Below are positions 34,802-44,816 of a stretch of 64,000 nt of DNA, piece after piece. Position 1 is the first letter of the stretch. The number at the start of each line of letters is the position of its first letter. The stretch spans positions 496,001 to 560,000 of the forward strand of contig CAVWQP010000009.1 of assembly GCA_963757125.1 (NCBI GenBank), read 5' to 3'. A program made the translations under genes and the position numbers. The stretch is from CAVVSD01 sp963757125 (lineage in GTDB: Bacteria > Actinomycetota > Thermoleophilia > Solirubrobacterales > Solirubrobacteraceae). A model generated the notes under the pieces. The model was given only the letters and a program-made list of their open reading frames with translations, had not been told where the DNA came from and searched no databases.

Positions 34802-35344
34802 TCATGACGCCACGCCCCATCTGGACGCCGGCCAGACCCGCGCCCGCACCCGGCCGACGAGGTTCGTGACCGGCACGACACCGAAGTCCCTGCTGTCGAC
34901 CGAGTTGGACCGGTTGTCCCCGAGGACGAAGACCGCCCCGGCCGGCACGGTCACGGGACCGAAGTACTCGCTGTCGATGCTCGCCGGATCGGCGTACGGC
35001 TCGACGGGATGGCGCCGGTTCACGACGAGCTCCCCGTCCTCGATGCCGACCACGTCACCGCCGACCGCGACGATCCGCTTCAGCACCAGGTCGCCGGAGC
35101 CGGGCTCGCGGAGGACGGCGATCTGGCCCCGGTGCGGGTCCCCGATGCGGAACGCCAGCTTGTCGACCACGACGTGGTCGCCGGCGCGCAGCGTCGGGGC
35201 CATGCTCGCCGTCGGGATCCGGAACGGCTCGGCCACGAACGCCTGCACGCCGAGCAGCACCACCGCGGCGACCGCGAGGAACGTGAGCAGCGAGCTGTGG
35301 CTCGCGATCCGCGACCGGCGCGCCGGCACGGGGAGCGCGGTCAC
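34802..35344 (-). CDS. lepB: signal peptidase I
   Basis: 180 aa, GTG start overlapping the upstream stop by 4 bp. One N-terminal anchor (SLLTFLAVAAVVLLGVQAFV). Catalytic Ser47 lies in FRIPTASMAPTLRAGD and Lys89 in DLVLKRIVAVGGD. Box E is FVLGDNRSNSVDSRDFG. It cleaves signal peptides at the outer face of the membrane. Linkage to the laccase and TatA genes suggests it helps mature the exported proteins of this operon. It may be an additional copy beside a housekeeping enzyme. Confidence 0.95.
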   Translation of the reverse strand: MTALPVPARRSRIASHSSLLTFLAVAAVVLLGVQAFVAEPFRIPTASMAPTLRAGDHVVVDKLAFRIGDPHRGQIAVLREPGSGDLVLKRIVAVGGDVVGIEDGELVVNRRHPVEPYADPASIDSEYFGPVTVPAGAVFVLGDNRSNSVDSRDFGVVPVTNLVGRVRARVWPASRWGVAS

Positions 35345-35835
35345 GGCACGTACCCAGTCAGACGGCCGACCCAGAGCGCGACGCCCGCGAGCAGGACGAG
35401 GTTCGTCAGCCATGACGCCCAGCGGCGCGGCAGCATCGTGAGCAGCACGGCCACCAGCAGGATCTCGGCGGCGGTCGTCGCGAGGTCGGGCAGCTTCGTG
35501 TGTTCCGCGACGCCCTGGTGGGGTCCCATCGGCACGCCGATCGTGCGGCTCCAGACGTACATGACGACGACGCCGAGGTTCACCGCGATTCCCGCGAGTG
35601 CGAGCACCGGCCAACGCCACCGGATGATCGCCGGCGCGAACACGGCCTGGCCGATCGCGATCACGAGGAAGAAGAGGCCGTAGGCCCACCACTCGCGGAA
35701 GTGCGATCCCGTGTACGCGAAGTGCACCCAGGCGGCACCGAGCGAGAGCACCGCGGCCGCCATGACGGCGACCTGCGAGTACCCGCGCATGCTGACGCTC
35801 GGGGCGGCCGTCGGCCGCTCCGCTGCGAATGCCAT
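35341..35835 (-). CDS. four-span membrane protein of unknown function
   Basis: 164 aa, about four to five membrane helices: VAVMAAAVLSLGAAWVHFAY, WWAYGLFFLVIAIGQAVFAPAII, WPVLALAGIAVNLGVVVMYVWS, TTAAEILLVAVLLTMLPRRW and LTNLVLLAGVALWVGRL. Conserved-looking HFAYTGSHFREWWAYG and VPMGPHQGVAEHT place several His on the outer side, which might bind metal or haem (inference). It lies between the laccase (10-bp gap) and signal peptidase genes, so it is probably a functional partner of the oxidase. Family not recognised. Confidence 0.82.
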   Translation of the reverse strand: MAFAAERPTAAPSVSMRGYSQVAVMAAAVLSLGAAWVHFAYTGSHFREWWAYGLFFLVIAIGQAVFAPAIIRWRWPVLALAGIAVNLGVVVMYVWSRTIGVPMGPHQGVAEHTKLPDLATTAAEILLVAVLLTMLPRRWASWLTNLVLLAGVALWVGRLTGYVP

Positions 35836-35845
35836 GTCGGTGCCC

Positions 35846-37519
35846 CTAGCTGCCCGACTCGGAGGAGCCCGAGGAGTCGTCGTCGTCGCCGGCCGGGTCG
35901 TCCGGCGTCTCGACGACGTCCATGTCCTCGTCGTGGAAGTCCGGGAACGGGAGCGGGCGCGCCGCGTCCTCGAGACGCGGGTCGTGGCCGCCGTGCTCGA
36001 TGTCGCCGACCACGTTGAACTGGCCCATCATGTCGTGGTCCTCGTGGACGAGGTTGTGGCAGTGCATCATGTAGCGCCCGGTGTGGGGGCCGAACGTCAT
36101 GGCGACGCGCACCGTCTCGTTCTCGCCGACGTAGACGACGTCCTTCGGGCCCATCTCCCACGGGTGCGGCGGCTTGCCGTTGCGGTCCAGGACCTTGAAG
36201 TCGATGAGGTGGATGTGGACCGGGTGGAACCAGCCGCCCGACTTGTTCTTGAGCTCCCAGATCTCGGTCGTCCCGAGCTTCGGGTCGGCCAGCGTCCGGC
36301 GGTAGTCGCTGTTGACGACGTCGTCCCAGGTCGTCCCGTTGATCGTCCAGCTGGAGTTCTTGCGCTCGAAGACGAACTGCCGCGTCTTGACTGCGTCGCG
36401 GTCCGTGAGCTTCATGACCGGGCAGTCCGCGTTCAGGATCGTCGGCGTCCCGTTGTACGCGGTGCTCGTCGGCGGGCCGACGATGTCGAACGCCATGATC
36501 TTGTCGGTGTTGTCGTAGTTGATGTTGTTCGGCAGCCTGTTGTCGTTGCGCAGCACGACGCGCTGGCCGGCCTTGTACTTCGAGAAGTCGATGACGATCT
36601 CGTAGCGCTCGGCCATGCCGTGCCGGATGTGGGTGACGACCTGCGCCTGCGGCATGAGCCCGCCGTCCGTGCCGATGACCCAGAACGGGTCGCCGGTGCT
36701 GAGGCTGTAGTCGTAGGAGCGCGAGATCGATGCGTTGAGCACCCGGAAGCGGTACTTGCGCTGCTCGACGCGCATGACCGGCCACGGCCGGCCGTTGGCG
36801 AGGATGACGTCGCCCATGACCGACGACTCGCTGTTGTCGTCGAAGATCAGCTCGCCCTTGCTGGTGAAGAGCGCGTCGCGCAGGATCAGCGGCACGTCGT
36901 ACGGGCCCTGCGGGACGCCCGACGCCTGCTCGAAGTCGTCCTGCATGATGTACATGCCGGCGAGCCCCATGTAGGCGTTCTCCGCCGTGATGTGGACGCC
37001 GTGGTCGTGGTACCAGAGGGTCCGCCCGTCCTGGGCGTTGGGGTACCGGTAGTCCTTGCACTCGCCGGGGTACGTGATGTCGCTCGCGTAGCCGTCGTAC
37101 TCCGGCAGCGACGCGGACCCGTGGAGGTGGGTCGACGACCAGACGTTGTAGCGCAGCGTCGGGTGGACGTCGGGCAGGTTGTTGGCCTGGCGGACGACCG
37201 ACTTGCGGCCGCGCTTCACCTTGATGGTCGGGCCGGGCGTGATGCCGTTGTAGCCCCAGATCTGGGTCGTGTAGCCGGGCAGGATCTCGACGCCCGCCTG
37301 CTTCTGCACGATGTTGTAGTAGTCGGTCGCCGAGGCCCGGAGCGTCGGCTCCAGCACCGGCGGCGTCCCGAAGGGCACCGTGAAGGGCTTGGGCAGCCGG
37401 CTCGTCGGCATGCGGTCGGCGACCGCCAGCTTGGCGCGAGCGAGTCGCTCGGCGGGGAGCATCAGCGCGGCGCTGCTGAACAGCCCGAGCTTGAGCACGT
37501 CACGTCGGTTGAGTCCCAT
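35846..37519 (-). CDS. Tat-exported multicopper oxidase (CotA/bilirubin oxidase-like laccase)
   Basis: 557 aa. Twin-arginine signal MGLNRRDVLKLGLFSSAALML. Three cupredoxin domains carry all four copper motifs in normal order: THLHG (H131, H133), YHDHG (H171, H173), HPVHIH (H432, H435, H437) and HCHNLVHEDHDMM (H486, C487, H488). So T1 and trinuclear sites look complete. It oxidises phenols, bilirubin-like compounds or metal ions with O2 outside the cell. The C-terminal tail is acidic and Ser-rich (DDDDSSGSSESGS). First gene of an operon with a membrane protein, lepB, tatA and an FN3 protein. Confidence 0.95.
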   Translation of the reverse strand: MGLNRRDVLKLGLFSSAALMLPAERLARAKLAVADRMPTSRLPKPFTVPFGTPPVLEPTLRASATDYYNIVQKQAGVEILPGYTTQIWGYNGITPGPTIKVKRGRKSVVRQANNLPDVHPTLRYNVWSSTHLHGSASLPEYDGYASDITYPGECKDYRYPNAQDGRTLWYHDHGVHITAENAYMGLAGMYIMQDDFEQASGVPQGPYDVPLILRDALFTSKGELIFDDNSESSVMGDVILANGRPWPVMRVEQRKYRFRVLNASISRSYDYSLSTGDPFWVIGTDGGLMPQAQVVTHIRHGMAERYEIVIDFSKYKAGQRVVLRNDNRLPNNINYDNTDKIMAFDIVGPPTSTAYNGTPTILNADCPVMKLTDRDAVKTRQFVFERKNSSWTINGTTWDDVVNSDYRRTLADPKLGTTEIWELKNKSGGWFHPVHIHLIDFKVLDRNGKPPHPWEMGPKDVVYVGENETVRVAMTFGPHTGRYMMHCHNLVHEDHDMMGQFNVVGDIEHGGHDPRLEDAARPLPFPDFHDEDMDVVETPDDPAGDDDDSSGSSESGS

Positions 37520-37574
37520 ACGAATCCGTTCGTGTGGTGGTGGACTGAAGTGCCCGGCGCCGACATGCTCACGC

Positions 37575-37599
37575 CTAAACACCAGATTTATGTATTTAG
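37575..37599. promoter_or_regulatory. inverted repeat in an AT-rich divergent promoter region
   Basis: CTAAACAC (37575-37582) and GTATTTAG (37592-37599) match as an inverted repeat at 7 of 8 positions with a 9-bp spacer. The 210-bp gap 37520-37729 between the laccase and cupredoxin genes is conspicuously AT-richer than the rest of the window. It could be a metal-responsive operator or the promoter core. Confidence 0.5.
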
Positions 37600-37729
37600 C
37601 GTTATCCGAGGCATCCAAGTCAACGGTGAAAACTCGGATACTCGTCCAGAAACGGGGCGAATCGCTCATACGACGTGTGTCCGCAGCGCTCCCAGAATGT
37701 GCTTGGGACGCCGACATCAGCGGCACCCC

Positions 37730-38167
37730 ATGTCGCGCATCCATCGCATCGGCGTCGTGCTCATCGCCCTCGTGGCGGTCGTCGCGGCGTTCGTCCTGCT
37801 GCAGCCCAGCGAGGACCCGCAGGCCACCGCCACCGCCGCCAAGGCGGGCGCGCCGGTCACGACCTCGGTCGTCGCCGCGCCGACGACGACCACCACCCGG
37901 CAGGCGGCCGCTCCGGCGCCGGCGCCGGCGCCCCTGCTGACTGCCGGCAAGGTGCGCAAGATCTCCGTCACGCACGGCGACACGGTCCGCTTCCGCGTCC
38001 GCTCGTCCGTCGCCGAGGAGGTCCACGTCCACGGCTACGACCTCAAGAAGGACATCGAGCCGGGCCGGACCGCGACCATGTCGTTCCGCGCCACGGCGGA
38101 GGGCGTGTTCGAGATCGAGTTCGAGCACTCCGGCACCCAGATCGCGTCGCTGCGCGTCGCCCCGTGA
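37730..38167 (+). CDS. membrane-anchored cupredoxin-like protein
   Basis: 145 aa. One N-terminal helix (IGVVLIALVAVVAAFVLLQ), a Thr/Ala/Pro linker, then a short cupredoxin-like fold (about 75-145): KISVTHGDTVRFRVRSSVAEEVHVHGYDLKKDIEPGRTATMSFRATAEGVFEIEFEHSGTQIASLRV. HVHGYD and EHSG supply His ligands, but a Cys for a blue T1 site is absent, so it is more like EfeO/CopC-type copper or iron binders. It is divergent from the laccase and overlaps the following membrane gene (GTGA). Confidence 0.85.
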   Translation: MSRIHRIGVVLIALVAVVAAFVLLQPSEDPQATATAAKAGAPVTTSVVAAPTTTTTRQAAAPAPAPAPLLTAGKVRKISVTHGDTVRFRVRSSVAEEVHVHGYDLKKDIEPGRTATMSFRATAEGVFEIEFEHSGTQIASLRVAP

Positions 38168-39543
38168 GACGTCTCGCGCTCCTCGTGGTGGCCGCCTGCG
38201 CGGCGGCAGGGGCGCTGCCGGCGAGCGCGTCGGCGCACGGGCTCGCAGGCCGATCCGACCTCCCGGTGCCCGGCTGGCTCGCCGGGTGGGGCGCAGCCGC
38301 GGTGCTCGTGATCTCCTTCGTCGGCCTCGCCACGCTGTGGAGCACCCCGAGGCTCGAGGAGCCCCGCGCCCGCGTCCTGCTGCGCGTCCCGCGCGCACTC
38401 GACGTCGCCTGCGGCGCGATCGGCGTGGCGCTGTTCGCCGGCCTCGTCTACGCGGGCTTCGCCGGCAGCCAGGTCGCGACCGCGAACGCGCTGCCCACCT
38501 TCGTCTACGTCGTCTTCTGGGTCGGCCTGGTGCCCGTCAGCGCGCTGCTGGGCGACGTCTTCCGGGCGTTCAACCCCTGGCGCGCCGTCGGCCGCGCTCT
38601 GCGGCTGCGGTCGACGCGGCCCTACCCCGAGCAGCTCGGGATGTGGCCGGCCGTCGCCGGTCTCGCCGCGTTCGGCTGGCTCGAGCTCGTCGCGCCGAAC
38701 CACGAGGACCCGAGCCTCCTGGCCGCGGCGGCGCTCGTCTACGCCGCCGCGCAGCTCGCGGGCATGGCGCGGTACGGCGTCGAGGCGTGGTCCACGCGCG
38801 GGGATGCGTTCGGCGTCTACTTCGGCCTCTTCGCGCAGCTGTCGCCGTTCACGGTCACCGACGGCCGGCTCATGCTCCGCCGCCCGCTCAGCGGCCTCAC
38901 CGAGCTCCGGCCGGGGCGCGGCTTCGTCGCCCTCGCGTGCACGGCGATCGGCATCACGGCCTTCGACGGCGCGTCGGAGGGACCGCTGTGGAGCGGCCTG
39001 GGCTCCGCGATCGAGCGCGCCGCGTCGGACCTCGGGCTCGGCCCGGCGACCGCCGCCGGGATCGCCTCGACGGTCGGCCTGCTGCTGTTCGTCGGGCTCG
39101 TCGCGGGCATCTACGGCCTCGGCGTGCGCGGGATCCGGACGGCGGCGCCCGAGCGGTCCGCGACCGATCTGGGACGCGCCTTCGCGCACAGCCTCGTGCC
39201 GATCGCGCTGGCCTACGTCGTCGCGCACTACTTCTCGATGCTGGCCTTCCAGGGCCAGGCCGCCATCGAGCTGGCCTCCGATCCGCTGGGCTCGGGGCAC
39301 GACCTCTTCGGCACGGCCCACTCGGCCGTCGACTACACGTTCCTGTCGGCCGGTGTCATCTGGTACGTCCAGGTGGCCGCGCTGACCGCCGGGCATGCGC
39401 TGGGCCTCACGCTCGCGCACGACCGCGCGCTCTCCTCGTTCCGCCACGCTCGCGTGGCAGTTCGCTCGCAGCACTGGATGCTCACCGTCATGGTCGGGTT
39501 CACGAGCCTCGGCCTCCTCCTCCTCTCCGCCTCCAACGCCTGA
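38164..39543 (+). CDS. large polytopic membrane protein next to cupredoxin
   Basis: 459 aa, GTG start. A signal-like first helix ends ASASAHGLAGRSDLPVPGWLAGWG. About ten further spans follow, with histidines and tryptophans such as FNPWRAVGRAL, VAHYFSMLAFQGQ and WYVQVAALTAGHALGLTLAHDRAL. It resembles actinobacterial membrane proteins often annotated fenitrothion hydrolase, but I see no hydrolase motif. Its link to cupredoxin and oxidase genes favours copper or redox membrane work (inference). Translationally coupled at both ends. Confidence 0.78.
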   Translation: MRRLALLVVAACAAAGALPASASAHGLAGRSDLPVPGWLAGWGAAAVLVISFVGLATLWSTPRLEEPRARVLLRVPRALDVACGAIGVALFAGLVYAGFAGSQVATANALPTFVYVVFWVGLVPVSALLGDVFRAFNPWRAVGRALRLRSTRPYPEQLGMWPAVAGLAAFGWLELVAPNHEDPSLLAAAALVYAAAQLAGMARYGVEAWSTRGDAFGVYFGLFAQLSPFTVTDGRLMLRRPLSGLTELRPGRGFVALACTAIGITAFDGASEGPLWSGLGSAIERAASDLGLGPATAAGIASTVGLLLFVGLVAGIYGLGVRGIRTAAPERSATDLGRAFAHSLVPIALAYVVAHYFSMLAFQGQAAIELASDPLGSGHDLFGTAHSAVDYTFLSAGVIWYVQVAALTAGHALGLTLAHDRALSSFRHARVAVRSQHWMLTVMVGFTSLGLLLLSASNA

Positions 39544-39683
39544 TGCTCCCAATCGCACACGCAGGTCACTGGATCGGGTCGCTGCTCTACGTGGCACCGG
39601 TCGCACTCGTCGCGCTCGCCATCGCCTTCCGGGAGATGAAGGGCAAGACGCAGGTCGCCGACGGCGACGACGACCTCCGCTGA
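39543..39683 (+). CDS. 46-aa single-span membrane peptide
   Basis: MLPIAHAGHWIGSLLYVAPVALVALAIAFREMKGKTQ, then an acidic end DGDDDLR. The ATG overlaps the stop of the preceding gene by one base (TGATG), a reinitiation arrangement. One helix with an N-terminal HAGHW that might touch metal or haem. Small proteins of this sort often follow the large membrane protein and act as a subunit. Its stop lies 4 bp from the convergent giant oxidase gene. Confidence 0.75.
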   Translation: MLPIAHAGHWIGSLLYVAPVALVALAIAFREMKGKTQVADGDDDLR

Positions 39684-39687
39684 CCAC

Positions 39688-42600
39688 TCATCGCAACGTC
39701 ATTCGGGCCGTCAGGCGCGGGCCGGTCGATCCGGCGCCGACGCTGACGACGTAGCCGCCTGTCCGCAGGCGCGCGATCGTGCGTGCCGGCAGGCGCCAGG
39801 TCGTCGCGACCGCGCCCCCGCGGGGGATGGCCAGCTCGGTCACGGCCGCGGCCGACCTCGACCCGGTCCGTCGCAGCTCGACCCGCAGCATCCGGGTCGC
39901 GGTCGGCGCGGTCACGCCGAGCCGCACGCCACGGCGCAGCTGCGTCTTCGAGATGCTCGACGGCAGCACGAGGCCGCTGAGCCCCGGGGTCGCGGTGCGG
40001 GGCGCGGGCGTCGTGATCGGTGTCAGGGCTGCGCGGGCTGCAGCGGCTGGGTGCCGGCGCGGATCGTCCCGGTCGTGGGCGCCGTGCCCGGGGTGGTCGG
40101 CGTCGCCGGGGACGAGCCGATCGGCCCCTCGCCGATGCAGTCGCGCCCGGGGAGCGGCCGGACCGGGCACTTCGCGTCGGAGACCGTCCGCAGGAGACCC
40201 CACATGCCGGCCTCGGTGAACGGCCGCCGCAGGTCGCCCCAGAACATGTCGCCCGTGCTGCGCGACCAGCCGCCCGCGCCGCCGAGCGGCGAGGCGTCGA
40301 TCGTCTCCCAGGCCGCGAAGCCCTGCGCCGTGACGATGGCGCTCTTGGGGAGCCGCTCGTCCGGCCGCCAGGCGAGCCCGCCGAGCGAGAACACGTGTCC
40401 CTGTTCCGAGCCGGGCGCGCCGACAACGTGGACCCGTAGCGGATCGCCCGGGTACGCGGTCAGGATCGGCGTGGCCGGGTCGCCGTGGGCCCGCGACGAG
40501 AACATCGACGCGTCGTCGGCCCTGGGCGCGCTGCGGTAGTTCACGAGCGCGGGGCCGGACACGGCGCTCGGGTACGGCATCGTGTTCCCGCCGATGACGG
40601 CGTCGTCGTCGGCGAACAGGAGCGTGAGGTCGCGGTAGCTGCGCCCGCCCGGCAGGCGCACATCGACCTGGGCGCCCACGTCGCGGGGGAGCCCGGTCCT
40701 GCCGTCGGCGAACTGCGCGTCGGCGGGCGCGACCACGACCGCGCCGTAGAGGCCGCGGCTGCCGGTGTCGTTGCCGCCGAAGTCGGCGATGGCGGCGCTC
40801 CCGATCGAGTCGGACTGCACGTGGTAGCGGTAGGTCCGCGACTCGCCGGGGGCGACCGTGGCCTCCGGGTCGTAGCCGACGTTCACGCCGGAGGACTCGG
40901 GCGTCCGGTCGAGCTTGGCCACGTGGAAGGACGCGCGGGGCGCGGGACCCTCCGGGCCGGCCTTCCGCCGGTTCGTGAAGTGCACGGTGAGGCACTCGCC
41001 CGCGGCCGCGTGGAGCACGAGCGGCTCGGGACGGACCCTGCCGGCCATGACGTCGCTCGCCATGCCGTCGGGCACGAACGCGAGCTCCGCGCCGTCACCG
41101 CCGCCGCCGACGTCGACTGCGGAGACGTCGAACGAGCGCGCCGGGATGCCGGTCGGGCACGGCTGGCCGGCGCTGGAGGCGGCCGGCGGGCGCCCGCCGG
41201 TCTGCGCCGGTGCTGTCGTGGCACCCTCGGGCACGGACGTGCCCGGCAGTGCCTGGAGGTCGCCCACCTTGCGCGGCAGGACGCGCATGATCCCCCACGC
41301 GCCCTGGCGGAAGCGTCTGCCGGTGCCGTTGTAGTAGAGGTAGTCGCCGGCGCGGTTGCCCTCGCCCCCGGCGCCGCCGTCGAGGACCGCCGTGTAGCGC
41401 TCGGAGATGCCGTAGTGCAGGACGTCGGTGGGCGTCGCGAGCGGCTTGCCGTCGGGTCCGGTGATCCGGTTCTCCGTCCGGAAGCGGTGGCCGTCCAGGC
41501 GCAGGGAGTCGATCCCGTTGCCCGACACGTTGATCGTGCGCAGCACGAACGGATCCCCGCGGTAGGCCCGCGGCAGCGGCGTGTTCGGGTCGCCGTGGCG
41601 GTAGGACGAGAACAGGAGCGACGGATCGGCGTCCTGCGCCAGGCGGTCGGCCCACGGTGAGGCGCGCAGGTTCAGCGTCGCGTCCGTGATCGGGTTGTCG
41701 TTGATCGTCCACAGCGCCATCTCGCGGAAGGAGCTGGGGAACGGGCCGGGCGCGGCGCCGGCCGGCGACCGGACGTCGACGATCGTGCCCGAGTCGACCT
41801 GCGCGCCCGTCTTGGGGTCGTGGAACGTGGAGCCGTCCGGCTCGACGATGAACTGGCCGACGAGGCCCTTGCCCCAGCCGTGGATCCCGTCCACGTGGTC
41901 GTGCCAGAAGATGTTGTCCAGCTGGACGTCGGGATACCAGCGGTACTGGACGAACTCGGTGCCTGCGCCCTCGCCGGCGGCGTGGTCGTTGCGCAGCGGC
42001 TCGGTCAGCGTGAGCGTCTTCGCCGCCCTGTCGATCGAGGCGATCTGGTGCACCTCGATGTTCGCCTTCGCGATGCCGACGGCGAGCCAGCCGTGCTCGG
42101 GGAACTTCTCCACGCTCGTGAGCTGGATCGTCCGCGTGCCGGCGGCGGGGGCCGTGGCGAGCTCGGGGTCGACGAGCTTGTAGGGCAGGATCGACTGGTC
42201 GAAGACCAGGCCCGCGCTGGCGCCGTCGGAGCCCTGGACGTCGAACTGGACGTGGTGGATGTGCAGGTTGGAGCGCGGCAGCGGCCCACCGGCCTCCGGC
42301 TCGAGCTCCGTGGAGAGCGTGAGCTGGATGCAGTCGCCGGCGTGGCCGCGGATCGCGAGCGGCTCCGGTGCCTTGCGGCCGGCGAGGACGTCGTCCTTGT
42401 CCTTGTTGAGGACGAAGATCTTGCCCGTGGCGTCCCGCGCCTGGGTCGTGACCGGGATCGGGACCTGGATCGTCGTGACGTCGAACGTCCGCGTCGGCGC
42501 GCCGGCCGGGCAGAGCCCGTCCTTGCGGTTGGCGAAGGGGTTCGGCGTGCTCGACGACGCGGCGTCGGCGTTGTTGCCGAGGAACGGCGCGCCGGAGTGC

Positions 42601-44816
42601 CCGTTGGGGGCGTGCGGCGAGCGCTGGCCGATGTTCGGGCGCAGCAGCGGGTAGGCGGGCCGGCCGTCGACCGGGTTGAAGAGGATCTCGGGGCGGTTGC
42701 CGACGTAGCGGTCGACCGGGAGCGCGGACGGGTGGCCCGCGACGACGCCCGGCAGGTTCGGCCACGCCTCGTCCTCCTCCTGCTCGCCGAGCAGCAGCGG
42801 GCGGTCGGGGTCGCTCGTGTCGGTGCGCCAGTCCCAGACCTCGGCGTCGAGGCGGTCACGCGGCACGCCCGGCGTCGGGAGCATCGGCTTGACCCAGTCG
42901 AGGAGGTTGTCCTTCGTGATGACGGTGCCGTCGGCCATCGTGTGGCCGATGAGGCCGCGCGAGTCGACCGGCTCCGGCGGGGCGACCCGGTCGGGCAGCG
43001 GGGCCAGGTCGGGCTGGCGGGTGTTGAAGACGCGCCAGAAGGACCACATGCCCGCGACGTAGTGCTCGGCGATGTGGCAGTGCTCGAGCAGGTCGCCGAC
43101 GGTCTGCTGGACGCCGCCGGCGCCGCCCTCGATCTCGAGCGAGTACGACTCGCCCGGGCCCATGGACTGCGAGTCCAGGCGCGACGCGGTGCCGTCCTTG
43201 GGCTTCTTGTCGAGGCCGACCTTGCCGTACCAGAACGAGGAGTCCGTCGCGGGGTTGAACCGCCACCGGATCCCGCCGCCGTGCAGGTGGTAGACGTGGA
43301 ACGTCTCGCTGCCGGCGTGCATGATCCGGAGCTTCGTCGGGTCCGAGACGTAGCCGCGCTGGAACGGCGTCGCGGGGTCGCCGAACGTGTAGGAGTTGTA
43401 GGAGAGCGACTTGTTGTCGGGTGAGCGCTCCAGGCGGTGCATGAACGGCTCGGAGCGGTAGTTGATCGCGCGGGAGCCGGGGCGGTACGCGGTCGTGATC
43501 GGGTCGACCGTCGGCAGGAAGTCGCCGTGGCCGTCCGGGATCTTGTACTTCTCGTCGCCGACCTCGTGGTAGATCTTCACGGCCTCGCGGAACGCGGGGC
43601 CGTCGGCGGGCTTGATCATCGCCTCCCAGCCGGAGCGCAGCGGCCCGCCGGTCTTCATGTCGAGGTACGTCGAGCCCGCGGGCTCGACCGCCAGGGCGCC
43701 GAAGAGGCCGTGCGCGACGGCCTGGCGGTTGCCGGGACCGGGACGCAGGTAGTGGGTGCCCTCGAGCTGCTTGTCCTCGGGCACGTAGTAGCGGTACGTG
43801 CGCGTGGCGCCGTTGGGGACGGCCGAGGACGTGTTGTCGCCGATCGCGTCGCCCGAGGAGCCGGCGGCGAAGGAGAGCCCGTCGATGTGCACGCCGTAGT
43901 CGCCGCCGGTGGCGTCGTTGCGCATCGTGATCTCGACGCAGTCGCCGAGGTTCGCGCGGATGACGAGCGGCTGGATGGGGTCGTCGCGCAGGCCGATCTG
44001 GACCTTGCGGGAGCGCTCCTGCGCACGGACGGCGTCGACCTGGTCGGCGAGCACGTACATCTTGCCCAGCGGGTCGTGGTCGCCGAAGCGGTTCAGCGGG
44101 ATGTCGACGTCGATGGCGCGGACGTCGAAGCGCTTGACGGCGGCGTCGTCGGGGCACACCTCGCCGAGCGTCAGGGCGGCGGTCGCGGGCTGCACGCTCG
44201 TGGCCGCGAAGATCGCGACGGGGGCGGCGAGGACGAGGCCGAGCGCCGCCCGGAGGACGACGCGGCCGGAGAGCGACACCGGGAGGCGCCACGTGCGGGG
44301 CTCGGGGGCCGCCCACGGGATGCGGCGCGCGAGGGCGCTCGTGACGAGCAGGGAGATGGGGAGGCTGACGGCGAGCGCGACGAGGCCGTCGCGCGCCATG
44401 TGCTCTGCGAACGGGAGGTCGTGGCCGCCGTGGTGCGCGGAGAACAGGCCGGCGTGCAGCGGCACGCCGATCGCCGTGGCGAGGCTGACGGCGATCGCGG
44501 AGACGGCGGCGCAGGTCAGCACCGCCAGACCCGGGCCGCACTGCGCCTGCCCGCGGCGCTCGACGAGGTGCCGGGTCGCGACGAGCCCGAGCCAGACGAA
44601 CGTGAACACGAGCGGCAGCGACAGCGTCGAGTCGCGCAGCCAGTGCAGGAGCAGCGGCGGCTCGGAGCGCTCGTAGCCGCCCTCGACGGCGTGCATGACC
44701 TGCATCCACATGCCCACGCCGTAGGCGAACGCGATCGTGAGCAGGAACGCCGGCCACGGGCGGGCGCGCAGCCCGCGGGGCAGTGCGGCGGCCAGGGCGA
44801 TGATGCGCGCGGTCAT
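39688..44816 (-). CDS. giant membrane-anchored multicopper oxidase with permuted copper motifs, frame change near 40030
   Basis: About 1,700 aa. Residues 1-205 hold about five membrane spans. Then follow three large modules, each opening with a (T/S)FDV strand, which I read as six cupredoxin folds. Module 1 (about 230-600) has HLH 510-512 and HCHIAEHYVAGM 579-590, the C-terminal type of copper motifs. Module 2 (about 780-1190) has HIHH 852-855 and WHDHVDGIHG with H972 and H974, the N-terminal type. Module 3 (about 1230-1590) has lost ligands. A frame change near 40030 reveals a C-terminal beta domain ending RTGGYVVSVGAGSTGPRL. Six-domain oxidases such as MnxG oxidise Mn(II), so metal oxidation is a candidate function. 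It overlaps the DUF4352-like gene by 4 bp. Confidence 0.88.

Noticed and set aside
35846..38398. An 850-codon frame extending the laccase upstream to 38398.
   Set aside because: The upstream part is low-complexity and antisense to the cupredoxin gene. The ATG at 37519 begins a perfect twin-arginine signal, so translation starts there.
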